Of a stretch of 37,669 nucleotides of DNA, positions 24,101 through 30,069 are shown piece after piece. The notes beneath the pieces were generated by a model that was not told the origin of the DNA, made no database searches, and was given only the letters and a program-made list of their open reading frames with translations. The stretch spans positions 1 through 37,669 of the forward strand of contig SXIE01000386.1 of NCBI GenBank assembly GCA_005772945.1. Reading direction: 5' to 3'. Positions within the stretch are counted from its first letter, which is position 1. Each line of letters starts with the position of its first letter. This DNA comes from Pseudomonadota bacterium. Lineage in GTDB: Bacteria > Myxococcota > UBA9042 > PHBI01. Both the position numbers and the translations under genes were made by a program.

Positions 24101-24480
24101 GGGGCGGCATCGCCGGCGCCAAGGACGCCATGGAGCTGGTGAAGTGGCTCCGGGCCCCCGCCATCGCGGGCGCGGGCGTCAGCGCCGGGGCCACGCCGGT
24201 CGGCATCTACTGCGCGTCCGCCGGCCCCGGACCCCTCGTCGTGGCGGGCGCGGGCGCCTTCGGCCTCGGCCTCTACACCGGCTACATGACCGACAAGCTG
24301 GCGACCAAATTGAACGGCGGCACGCGGGTCGGCGACTCGCTCGCCAAGAGCTACTACGCCAACCAGCTCGCGAAACAGAAGCACCTGGACAAGCTCATGC
24401 TCGACGCACACAAGCGCCAGAAGGCCGAAGCGAAGATCGCGATCCCGAAGAACCGCAACCTCATGAAGGGCTTGAGGTGA
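18169..24480 (+). CDS. Lipid-anchored RHS/YD-repeat giant with acidic stalk and NHL repeats
   Basis: A 2103-residue surface protein. The lipoprotein signal ends in LGGC (Cys19). Residues about 35-140 are an alternating Glu-X stalk (X is Ile, Thr or Ser). A carboxypeptidase-regulatory-like domain follows (about 183-265), then a beta-rich part, a poly-Pro linker (about 485-505) and a Gly/Asp linker with CYPNC. The segment VGTPFALHYESSR opens the RHS-type barrel. NHL repeats lie near 738-845 and 1000-1078 (GDGGPA...PDGSLVIAD...VRKITPDG). Many YD repeats (FAYDADGRL type) span 1088-1825, then the RHS core, ending RDPLLLGASSTNLYAYVDGD and DPLGL at 1964. The last 139 residues are Gly/Ala-rich then Lys-rich and match no toxin I know. 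No VgrG or PAAR domain is seen, and no immunity gene follows. ATG 18169 has an AAGGGGG site upstream. Confidence 0.9.
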   Translation: MSRRMMALLAVGALVLGGCPDEHAVADVADTAFGSETEIESEIEIEIEIEIETESEIEIEIETESETESESEIESEIETETETESEIESEIETETESEIESEIEPEVETETGSETETEIGTEIGTETETETETETETELPVLVPPPAPTTPSATLADEVSFLYMGPNAVQTGVAADALVPERIAVLRGRVILADTTPVPALRVAIADHPEFGATLTRADGAFDLAVNGGAPLTLTVTGDGYPPLSRVVPAERQDVTVLGDLVVSPLDPTVNAIHMDSAEAQVATGSLDQDDDGDRTASLVFPADTRAHARLPDGSLVELPSMSVRLTEYTVGANGPAAMPATLPATSAYTYCVDVSSDEALALGATTVELSQPVPIHVDNFLAIPVGTIVPNGSFDTAKNVWTADEDGLVIAVTDHTDGLAELDLDGDAIAETDAILVLHDFTLDERRAIAARFAPGESLWRARITHFSPHDLNYYQRNNLPIPDDLRPTPPPPPPPPPPATPKKGGGGDSDGQEEVKSCYPNCGPDAGSIIRTEHQVLGEELPLVGTPFALHYESSRARGRFDGDTIRVPLIGDAVPSDITSIDVTITVAGQRTRVRYEAAALVPKLEHRFLWDGKDGYGRLVQGARRATVRVDYGRPAEYWLTRIGDPAALPQKTFGQPAPTDPAAVTAFPGRGEGAYTQVSIGVVGSLRASAAALGEWTLSAHHALDLTAGALHLGSGSARHDVRIVARETGTLTRIAGVIGPTRDPAKLGDGGPAIDAEMEPADLAVLPDGSLVIADVFAHRVRKITPDGLITTIAGTGAEANTGDGGPATTAAIAFPMRLSLAPDGALWVLSQNPFPQLPPPPGGREPPADDRTPPALRIITPDGTIRTAPTLALPYFAPDGSSYFSDFARITRRSLDGAVATVSDSGYPPLVPLADGSVVFSGHVVDPDAIGLPPIGGSANGIFRLLPSGAVVLLGGAPSMVPNGGDLMPASQAAIALAFGFFANPRTLAVGPDGSIDMITNQNTIRRIWPDGVISTIAGSNVYGFAGDGDPATSAELAPQSIARAPDGTLYIADANGIRRFDPPPPPSEIVVPSEDGSELYVFDRNAQHTRTVSALTGATLLTFAYDAAARLIGVADAHDLVTTIARDPAGIATAIVGPYGARTTLVITDGQLTALINPAGETTLLGYAPGGLLASLTEPDGRRHAFTYDPEGRLIRDENAAANAKLLTRAELPEGGVRVTLADAEGHTFRQELRYAADGGAERVFTYPDGTVQRVAVKADSLPTARTATIATTNPDGSLRTQQYGLDPLWGLNAAFVARDVLTTPGGRTFVVTEARTRQALDPFDLLMGTNVSETTSIGGQAATTTFDAATLQFAATSAGGRVTAATIDDTGLVLAESAPGRAPTTLGYDEQGRVTHLVQGARTASVTYDAQGQVATIVDPAGRTFGLDWDLAERPTAMTRPSGAVVAYAYDPVGRLVAMTPPGLPAGATPNVLTYTLDDHLASFTPPSLGAPETPDTITFAYDRAGQPTLRTRADGRTVAMAYDVAGRLQTLSHDEMSTTFTYDAGGRLATIADPSGIQTVSYDGPLPIAVTRTGDAPVTVTRSYDDRLLVRERKVADVTTTYDYDADDLMTVAGPLTLTRDPASGLVEGASLGVAHETFDHDVFGALADHAARVGETVLYREAFVRDALGRITSVTETTPTGGETTLTFAYDADGRLTSVSDAGGTRLAATWDANGNRLTVTDDRGTLAGVPDVRDRLVSHGASTYAYGPDGELEGVTTATGDVTTYAYDALGHLVETTLADGTVVAYTRLLGQRLTRAVDGVVTTRYLYDDEGRLVGLRDAAGVLTAVFLWADATTPIAMVAVAEGKTYRLVTDHLGSVRLVIDAATGAIAQELTYDAFGRTVTDTAPGFQPFGFAGALADADTGLVELGHRTYDPATGRFTSRDPLLLGASSTNLYAYVDGDPVNAVDPLGLDAADDSVATFMDSWGGIAGAKDAMELVKWLRAPAIAGAGVSAGATPVGIYCASAGPGPLVVAGAGAFGLGLYTGYMTDKLATKLNGGTRVGDSLAKSYYANQLAKQKHLDKLMLDAHKRQKAEAKIAIPKNRNLMKGLR
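18271..18585 (+). repeat. GAGNNC hexamer array coding the Glu-rich stalk of the RHS lipoprotein
   Basis: About 315 bases in which Glu codons (mostly GAG) alternate with ATC, ACC or TCC. Longer sub-units are repeated with small changes, for example the block coding ETESEIESEIE. The tract stays open in most or all six frames because its few codon types contain no stop. Length changes by six bases would be silent for frame. Confidence 0.92.
18975..18992. repeat. Palindromic 18-mer inside the RHS gene, inverted copy of 17374-17392
   Basis: TGTGAACGCCATTCACAT. The arms TGTGAA and TTCACA are perfect inverted repeats with a five-base spacer. It is coding here (Val-Asn-Ala-Ile-His-Met), about 1.6 kb from its inverted partner. 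Confidence 0.6.
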
Positions 24481-24490
24481 TGCTCGACGC

Positions 24491-24553
24491 GCGTTTACCT
24501 CCGGGGTAATCGCGTTCACCTCCGGGGTAATCGCGTTCACCTCCGGGGTAATC
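24491..24553. repeat. Three tandem copies of a 21-bp intergenic repeat
   Basis: Copies at 24491-24511, 24512-24532 and 24533-24553; the first differs from the others at one base. Each holds ACCTCCGGGGTAATC. The array fills the gap between the RHS stop and the converging hydrolase stop, starting 11 bases after the RHS stop. Read on the minus strand each copy has GGAGGT, a Shine-Dalgarno-like word; on the plus strand it has the anti-Shine-Dalgarno-like ACCTCC. The palindrome GCCCTAGGGC follows at 24568-24577. Confidence 0.92.
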
Positions 24554-24570
24554 GCCGCGAGGGGCGCGCC

Positions 24571-25407
24571 CTAGGGCCGGAAGGGCGCGAGAAGGTCGAC
24601 GAGTGCGGGCACGAAGACCTCCGGATGCTCGCGGTGCATGAAGTGCCCGCCGGGCATCTCGACGACGCGATAGTCGCCGGCGAAACATCGGCGCGCGCGC
24701 TCGTAGTCGGCCGGCACGAGCGCCGGGTCGTCGGTGCCCGCGAACGCGACGGTCGGGACCTGCACTTTGAGGCGCAATGACGGGGTCGGGCGCGGGCTGA
24801 GGAAGTGGTAGTAGCGAACGGCCGCGCGCGCCGCTGCCGGATCGCCGAAGCACGCCTTGACGGCGTCGGCCTCGTGCACCGGCAGGTCCCAGCGCGGTGA
24901 CCAACGCCGGATGAGGCGCTCGACGCCGCGGCCGTCGTGGCGCACGAGGCGACGCGCGGCACCCGGGAGCTTGAGCGTCGCGAAGTGACGCGCACCCCAG
25001 GCGATGCGCGGGCGGAACTTGACGCCGGCCGGGTGCGGCAGCCCGACCGTGACGAGGAAACGGACGCGCTCGGGGCCGCCGAGCGCCGCGGCGGAATAGC
25101 CCGCGACCGCGCCCCAATCGTGCCCGACGACGATGGCCGCGGTCTCGCCGAGCGCCGCGATGAGCGCGACCGCGTCGGCGCCCAGATCGTCGATGCCATA
25201 GCGGTCGTCAGGCGCGAGCGACGTCGGTTGGTAGCCGCGCAGAAACGGGCTGACCGCGCGGAAACCGGCGCGCGCCAGGGCGGGCCGCGTCGCGTCCCAG
25301 GTCTGGGGCGTGTCGGGAAAGCCGTGCAGGAGGAGAACCAGCGGGCCGGTCCCTTCCTCTAGATAGGCGAAGCGAATGCCGTTGGCGTCGACGAACTGAA
25401 GGGTCAT
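24571..25407 (-). CDS. Alpha/beta hydrolase, epoxide hydrolase-like
   Basis: A 278-residue cytoplasmic hydrolase. The oxyanion-hole motif is [14 protein letters not shown] (about 30-43). The nucleophile elbow is [11 protein letters not shown], with Asp as nucleophile as in epoxide hydrolases and haloalkane dehalogenases. A cap domain follows (about 135-205), then [11 protein letters not shown] with the likely third acidic residue and [11 protein letters not shown] with the catalytic His. Length is normal for the family. ATG 25407 begins [15 protein letters not shown], the standard first strand; an ATG at 25425 would add six residues. There is no clear ribosome site. It is divergent from the Cys-cluster gene across 60 bases. 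Substrate unknown; a soluble epoxide hydrolase is the best guess. Confidence 0.88.
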   Translation of the reverse strand: MTLQFVDANGIRFAYLEEGTGPLVLLLHGFPDTPQTWDATRPALARAGFRAVSPFLRGYQPTSLAPDDRYGIDDLGADAVALIAALGETAAIVVGHDWGAVAGYSAAALGGPERVRFLVTVGLPHPAGVKFRPRIAWGARHFATLKLPGAARRLVRHDGRGVERLIRRWSPRWDLPVHEADAVKACFGDPAAARAAVRYYHFLSPRPTPSLRLKVQVPTVAFAGTDDPALVPADYERARRCFAGDYRVVEMPGGHFMHREHPEVFVPALVDLLAPFRP

Positions 25408-25467
25408 GCGTCGGGCATAGCGCATCGCGCATCGCGAGGCGAGGGCGACCCGTGGTAAGGGCTGGGC

Positions 25468-27039
25468 ATGACGACCGCGAGCCGTTTCGAAGAGGGCGAC
25501 GAGGCAGAGCACGTCCCGCCGCTGCGCGCCGACATCCGCCTCGAGCCGCTGCCGGCCGACGCGTGTACCGTCGTCGATGTGGCGCTCGGGCGGCGCGTGA
25601 AGCTCGACGCGCGCGGGGCGAAGGTGGCGCGCGCGCTCGATATCTCGCAGACGCTCGACGCGCTGGCCGCGCGCGTCGGTGGTGAGCCGGAGTCGCTCGC
25701 GCGCGCGCTCGAGGGCTTCACGAAACTGCACCTCCTCGAGACACCCGAAGCGCGCCGGCTCGCGGACGATGGCGCCGCGACGCAAGCGATGGTCGCGCAC
25801 GCGGTCGCGGACGTTCCGTTCCTCACGCGCCCCGAGGCGCGCTTCACGTGCACGATGTGCGGCTCGTGTTGCGGCGGTCACAACGTCGGTCCGGTGAACG
25901 CGGGCGAGCTGGCCGCGCTCCAGCCGCACCTCGCGCGCCTCGAGGCCGCGACCGGATCCACGAAGGGGCTCTTTCTGTCGCTCCCCGGCGCCGCCGTCGG
26001 CACCCAGGTCCTCTGCCATTCGGCGGGCGGCTCGTGCGTCTTTCTCACCGAGGATCGGCGGTGCCGCATCCACGCCGAGATCGGCCCGACCCTCAAGCCG
26101 CGCCCCTGCCGCATCTTCCCGTACGAGTTCATCGCGACGCCGCGCGGCATCGCCGTCACCATCCAACGCGAGTGCCGCGGCTTCGCCGAGGCGCGCGAGG
26201 GGCGCCTGCTCAGCGAGTCGCTCGACGAATTGCGCGAGGTCGCCGCGCTCGCCGGACGCCTCCCGAACGTGCGTCCGATCATCAAGTTCCAGGGCGGCCA
26301 GACCCTCGACTGGACCGCCTACGAAGCCATCGAGGAGACGCTCCACGCGATCGTCGACGACGAGGCGCACGCGCGTGATCCGAGCGCCACGCTGGTCGCG
26401 ATGGCCCGAGCGATCGCCGCCGCACGCGGCACCCCTGCCCCCCACACCGACGCCCCTTCCCCGCATACCTCCGACGCCACCCCCGACCCTGGCCCGACGC
26501 TCGGCGCCGACCTCGCCGCGATCGCCGCCACCATCACGACCGCCATGCAGCAGATGAAGCAGCAGGTCCCCGCCCCGACCGCCGAGCTCCTCGTGCGCGC
26601 CGACGGCCTCGACCACGCGCTCCACGCGCTCGCGACCCTTCGCCCCGACTTCGCGCGCATCGTCCATCCGCTCGAGCGTCCCGACCAGCGCTCGCTCTTT
26701 CGGGACCACCTCCACCACGGGCTGATGGCCAAGGAGCTGCTCATCGCCGACACCCTCGAGGCCGGCTTCGGGCGCATGGTCTTCGAATGGATGCTCGCGA
26801 AAGCACTCGCGATTCACCGTGCGCGCGAAGTCAAGCGCCGCCACCTCGTCACCCAGGACGTGATGGACGGCCTGGTCGTCGTGAGCTTCCTCTTCCGCCA
26901 CGACTACTTCCAGAAGGCGCTCCTCCCCGGGCTCGACGCCCGCATCACCGCCCTCTTCTTCGAGCGCCTCGGCGCCCTCGTCGCGCACGCCGCGCGCGTG
27001 CCCGAGCCCGACACGCGCACCGAGCTCGTCAAGTTCTGA
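25468..27039 (+). CDS. YkgJ/FliB-type Cys-cluster protein (CxxCxxCC) with extra N- and C-terminal domains
   Basis: A 523-residue probable metal- or Fe-S-binding protein. Residues about 35-95 look like a small winged-helix or PqqD-like domain ([18 protein letters not shown]...[16 protein letters not shown]). The core of family PF03692 follows: [16 protein letters not shown] (C128, C131, C134, C135), then C183, C190, C199 in [11 protein letters not shown]214 in [10 protein letters not shown], and C236 in RECRGFAE. Flagellin lysine N-methylase FliB carries the same cluster, but no flagellar gene is near. After a Pro/His/Thr-rich linker (about 315-340) comes an all-helical tail of some 180 residues that I do not recognise. 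ATG 25468 is the first in frame. The 3' end stops 15 bases from the converging lipoprotein gene. Confidence 0.78.
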   Translation: MTTASRFEEGDEAEHVPPLRADIRLEPLPADACTVVDVALGRRVKLDARGAKVARALDISQTLDALAARVGGEPESLARALEGFTKLHLLETPEARRLADDGAATQAMVAHAVADVPFLTRPEARFTCTMCGSCCGGHNVGPVNAGELAALQPHLARLEAATGSTKGLFLSLPGAAVGTQVLCHSAGGSCVFLTEDRRCRIHAEIGPTLKPRPCRIFPYEFIATPRGIAVTIQRECRGFAEAREGRLLSESLDELREVAALAGRLPNVRPIIKFQGGQTLDWTAYEAIEETLHAIVDDEAHARDPSATLVAMARAIAAARGTPAPHTDAPSPHTSDATPDPGPTLGADLAAIAATITTAMQQMKQQVPAPTAELLVRADGLDHALHALATLRPDFARIVHPLERPDQRSLFRDHLHHGLMAKELLIADTLEAGFGRMVFEWMLAKALAIHRAREVKRRHLVTQDVMDGLVVVSFLFRHDYFQKALLPGLDARITALFFERLGALVAHAARVPEPDTRTELVKF

Positions 27040-27054
27040 CCCGCGCCTGCGCGG

Positions 27055-28422
27055 CTACCGCGCCACCCCCAGCGAACGCACGCACGCCTCCGCGTCCGCC
27101 GAGCCCCAATCGCGCGGCCCCGGGAAATGCCAGCGCAGATGGCCGGCCGCGTCGAAGAGAAATGTCTCGGGCACCATCGTCACCCCGAGCCGTGCCGCCG
27201 CGGGCCCGAGCACGCCCGACCCGCCGCCCGAACCCCGCGAACCCGCCTCGGGCGCGTCGACCAGCACGGTCAACGCCCCGCTCCGCGTGGCCTCCGTCCC
27301 GAGCGGCTCGGGCGTCAGGACGACGAACGCCACGTCCCCGCCGAGCCGCGTCGACAGCGCCGCCAACGTCGCCGCATCCTCGCCACAACTCCCGCACCAG
27401 GGCGCCGACAGGTTGAGGACCAGCGGCCGCCCGCGCAGCGTGTCGAGCGCCACCCGATTCCCGGCCGCATCGCGACCACCGAGCCCCTCGGGCAGAGTCG
27501 CGAACGGCAAGCGTGGTGCGTTCGCGAAGGGCACAGAGCGCTTGCCCGCGACGAATTCCGGCTCGAGCCCCGCGCACCCGCGCACCGTCGCCGTCGGCAG
27601 CGGCGTCACCACCAGGTCGTCGAAATGCACGCGGCTCTCCCACCCGCTGAATCCGAACAGCGCATGCCCGGGCGCGCACAGCGGATTCGGATCGCGCGCA
27701 CGCAGGAACGCGATGCCATCGACGAACCAGCGCAGCTCGCCGCCCTCGATCTCGCCCTCGATCTCGATCGTCATTTGATAGCGGCGCCCCGGCACGACGC
27801 GCGTGCTGCGCTCGACCGCGAGCCGCCCGTCCCGCTCGTCACCGCGCGCGATGACGCTCGTCGTGTTGCCCCATCCGCCCATGATGAAGACGTACCCACT
27901 CGGTCGATACGGGCCGCTGGCGAGCGCGGGCGGGGCGCTCCCCGCCGCAGCGCCGTCCCCCATGACCTCGAACTTGATGTCACCCGCGGCCGTCTCGGCC
28001 CACGCCGTGAACGCGATGCGCACGTCACACGGCAGCGGACGGCGCAGCCAGAGCGGGTGGTTCTCGACGCCGTCGGCCGTGACGTCGCCCGAGCCGACGC
28101 GGTAGCGATCGCTGCCCGGGTTCCAGACCATCGCATCGAGCGCCGGACCCTCGAAGCGCTCGACCGCAATCGCCCCCTCGGGCGCGCTCGCCTCGGGCCC
28201 CGCGGCGCCATCCAACCCCGCCACGGCCGCGTCGATCGCGGGTGCCGCGCCCTCCGCCACGTCCGGTGGGCCGACGTCGGGGGCGTCCGCTCGGGGCTCG
28301 ACGACCTCGGTCGCCGCCGGCGGCGCCGTCGCGTCTCGCGCGCCTTCGGCAGCTACCTCGGGCACCGCCTCGCGCCCGCACGCCGACACGAGCATCACCA
28401 CTGCGACCCACCGTTGGAGCAT
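27055..28422 (-). CDS. Lipoprotein with a LamG-like domain and C-terminal thioredoxin/TlpA-like domain
   Basis: A 455-residue exported protein. The lipobox is LVSAC (Cys15), followed by an Ala/Pro/Asp-rich stalk to about 85. Residues about 85-265 form a beta-sandwich like the LamG/DUF1080 group (RFEGPALDAMVWNPGSDRY, LRWFVDGIAFLRARDPN, GHALFGFSGWESRVHFDDL). The last 160 residues are thioredoxin-like: LNLSAPWCGSCGED with the redox pair C343/C346, and TMVPETFLFD with the cis-Pro loop. TlpA/ResA-like proteins reduce or oxidise disulfides outside the cytoplasm. ATG 28422 starts the signal peptide. It is divergent from a protein with 51 cysteines, which makes disulfide handling of its Cys-rich neighbours an attractive but unproven role. 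Confidence 0.82.
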   Translation of the reverse strand: MLQRWVAVVMLVSACGREAVPEVAAEGARDATAPPAATEVVEPRADAPDVGPPDVAEGAAPAIDAAVAGLDGAAGPEASAPEGAIAVERFEGPALDAMVWNPGSDRYRVGSGDVTADGVENHPLWLRRPLPCDVRIAFTAWAETAAGDIKFEVMGDGAAAGSAPPALASGPYRPSGYVFIMGGWGNTTSVIARGDERDGRLAVERSTRVVPGRRYQMTIEIEGEIEGGELRWFVDGIAFLRARDPNPLCAPGHALFGFSGWESRVHFDDLVVTPLPTATVRGCAGLEPEFVAGKRSVPFANAPRLPFATLPEGLGGRDAAGNRVALDTLRGRPLVLNLSAPWCGSCGEDAATLAALSTRLGGDVAFVVLTPEPLGTEATRSGALTVLVDAPEAGSRGSGGGSGVLGPAAARLGVTMVPETFLFDAAGHLRWHFPGPRDWGSADAEACVRSLGVAR

Positions 28423-28497
28423 GGCCCATGCTAAGTCGAAGCTCCCCCGTCGCCAAGCGCGCGCGGACCGCGCGCCGTCGACGATTCGGTATGCGAC

Positions 28498-28510
28498 GTA
28501 GAGATTCTAC
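28498..28510. promoter_or_regulatory. Inverted repeat in the divergent lipoprotein promoter region
   Basis: GTAGA-GAT-TCTAC is a perfect palindrome in the 216-base gap between the thioredoxin-type and Cys-rich lipoprotein genes. It is a candidate operator. The rest of this gap holds no gene or clear promoter that I can see. Confidence 0.35.
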
Positions 28511-28638
28511 CCACCTCCCAGGAGCGTGGGACGGCGCACGCCCCCATGTTCCGCGGTCCCGCGGGCCCACGTTTCTCGGCGCGAATGCTGCTCTGCGACC
28601 CGCCCGCGCCGCCTACCGCCCGCCCCCCCGGAGACCCC

Positions 28639-29889
28639 ATGGACCCGCGACACCCGCCAACCCTGACCTCGACCCTGCTCACCCTCGTCACGCTCGTCGC
28701 GACCGCGGGCGCGTGCACCGACGGCGGCAAACACGGCGCGCAAACACCCACCCCGAGCGCCGCCGAGGTGCTCTGCACCGACACGGGCGGCACATGGGCG
28801 AGCGCGAGCGAGACCTGCGCCTGCGGCACCGACGAGACCTGGAACGCAACTCAAGGCTGCGTCGCCAAAGTGGTGACCACGACTAATCCGAAGCAGGTCC
28901 TTTGCACCGCGACGCAAGGAACCTGGGGCGCCGAAAACAAGTCGTGCACGTGCCCCACAAAGTCCGCCTGGACCGACGCGAATGGCTGCACGACCTGCAG
29001 CATCGCGTGCGCCGCCACGTGCGACAACATGGACGACGGCGAGGTCTGCGGCGCGGACCGCAACTGGTGGTGTCCGTGCGAGCTCGCGTGCCAGGGGGTC
29101 GCCCAAGCCACCTCGCGCCTCGATTGCTGCGATCCGGTTCCCTCGAATTGTGTCCCGACCTGCAGCGACAACCGCGCGGGCAATTGCACGAGCGGCATGG
29201 ACGCCCGCGGCTGCCCGAGGCTGAATTGGACCTGGGAGACCTGCGACGACCACGATATGTGCACGGTCGATTACAACAGCCACCGCGCGGCCTGCGCGCC
29301 GATCTGCGACCCGCCCGCCGCATGCGATCCGGGGTGCACCCAGGGCATGGCGACGACGTGCATCGAGGGCACGGGCGACAACGGCTGCGGCACGGTCGCG
29401 ACCGTCCAGATCCCGTGCGGCGGCATGGCGTGCGTGGCGGACGAAGCCACGAAGAGCGCTGAGTGCACGGACCCGTGTGCGCCCGAGGACGTGACGTTCG
29501 GCACCGAGGAGTGCGACCGCGCGTGGGGGTATCGATGGGATGGCAATGCGTGCAGCTACCAGGGCGGCTGGTGCCCATGCACCGGCAAGGACTGCGAGAA
29601 CCTCCACGGCACTGCGGATTCTTGCATGGCGGCGCATACGATCTGCGGCGCCGGCACGAGCGACAAGACGCGCTGCGAGGCGAGCCACGGGCTGTGGAGC
29701 GACGCGAGCGGCTGCGACTGCCTGGACGGCGGCGCCTGGAATCCGACCTACGGCTGCTGGCCCAAGCACCAGCTCCTCTGCCTCGCCACCGGCGGCACCT
29801 TCACGCCCGCCTTCTGCGGCCCGTTCTGCGGCGCGTGCGCGTGTCCCGACGGCAACACCTGGAACGCCGCCGACGGGTGCAAGCCGTAG
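28639..29889 (+). CDS. Cys-rich lipoprotein with W/C repeats at both ends
   Basis: A 416-residue exported protein with 51 cysteines (12 percent). The signal peptide ends in ATAGAC (Cys26). A repeat of about 30 residues, C-x2-T/S-x-G-T/L-W-x5-7-C-x-C-x6-W-x4-G-C, occurs twice near the N-terminus (about 43-75, 86-117) and twice at the C-terminus (about 344-373, 378-415; the last is longer with extra cysteines). The central part has other cysteine patterns, such as WWCPCELAC and a C-x3-C-x5-C series with DNGCGT. I do not recognise a named domain. The ATG at 28639 has GGAGA six bases upstream and opens the signal peptide. Disulfide-rich, so extracellular. Downstream, in the same direction, is another Cys-rich lipoprotein with its own putative promoter. 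Confidence 0.8.
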   Translation: MDPRHPPTLTSTLLTLVTLVATAGACTDGGKHGAQTPTPSAAEVLCTDTGGTWASASETCACGTDETWNATQGCVAKVVTTTNPKQVLCTATQGTWGAENKSCTCPTKSAWTDANGCTTCSIACAATCDNMDDGEVCGADRNWWCPCELACQGVAQATSRLDCCDPVPSNCVPTCSDNRAGNCTSGMDARGCPRLNWTWETCDDHDMCTVDYNSHRAACAPICDPPAACDPGCTQGMATTCIEGTGDNGCGTVATVQIPCGGMACVADEATKSAECTDPCAPEDVTFGTEECDRAWGYRWDGNACSYQGGWCPCTGKDCENLHGTADSCMAAHTICGAGTSDKTRCEASHGLWSDASGCDCLDGGAWNPTYGCWPKHQLLCLATGGTFTPAFCGPFCGACACPDGNTWNAADGCKP

Positions 29890-29905
29890 CGTGCGGCCGC
29901 CGCGG

Positions 29906-29927
29906 GTCGTTGGGGTGTCGTTGGGGT
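29906..29927. repeat. 11-bp tandem repeat in the intergenic region before the six-Cys repeat gene
   Basis: GTCGTTGGGGT occurs at 29906-29916 and 29917-29927. The same gap also holds TGCGGCCGCC twice (29892-29901 and 29955-29964); the second copy overlaps the putative -35. Confidence 0.8.
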
Positions 29928-29953
29928 CGCGGTCGCGTCCCGCAACCTCCGCA

Positions 29954-29982
29954 TTGCGGCCGCCCCGCGCACAGGCTAGGGC
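29954..29982 (+). promoter_or_regulatory. Probable sigma-70-type promoter of the six-Cys repeat lipoprotein gene
   Basis: TTGCGG (29954-29959) and TAGGGC (29977-29982) are separated by 17 bases. The start codon lies about 80 bases downstream of the expected transcript start, preceded by GGAG (30058-30061). Confidence 0.45.
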
Positions 29983-30069
29983 GTTTCCGCCCTCACCCGT
30001 GCGCCGGGTCGCCGCCTCGACACCGTCCGTCTGCGCGCACGCCTATCCACCGCGACCGGAGCCGTCTCC

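Noticed and set aside
18169..24480. A type VI secretion Rhs effector with immunity gene
   Set aside because: The protein has a lipobox and acidic stalk at the N-terminus, no PAAR or VgrG domain, and the next gene downstream is a converging alpha/beta hydrolase.
24491..24553. A short CRISPR array
   Set aside because: The 21-base units are directly adjacent with no spacers, and no cas gene is present.
29892..29964. A stem made by the two TGCGGCCGCC words
   Set aside because: They are direct repeats; only the eight-base palindromic core could pair over more than 50 bases, too weak to call a structure.
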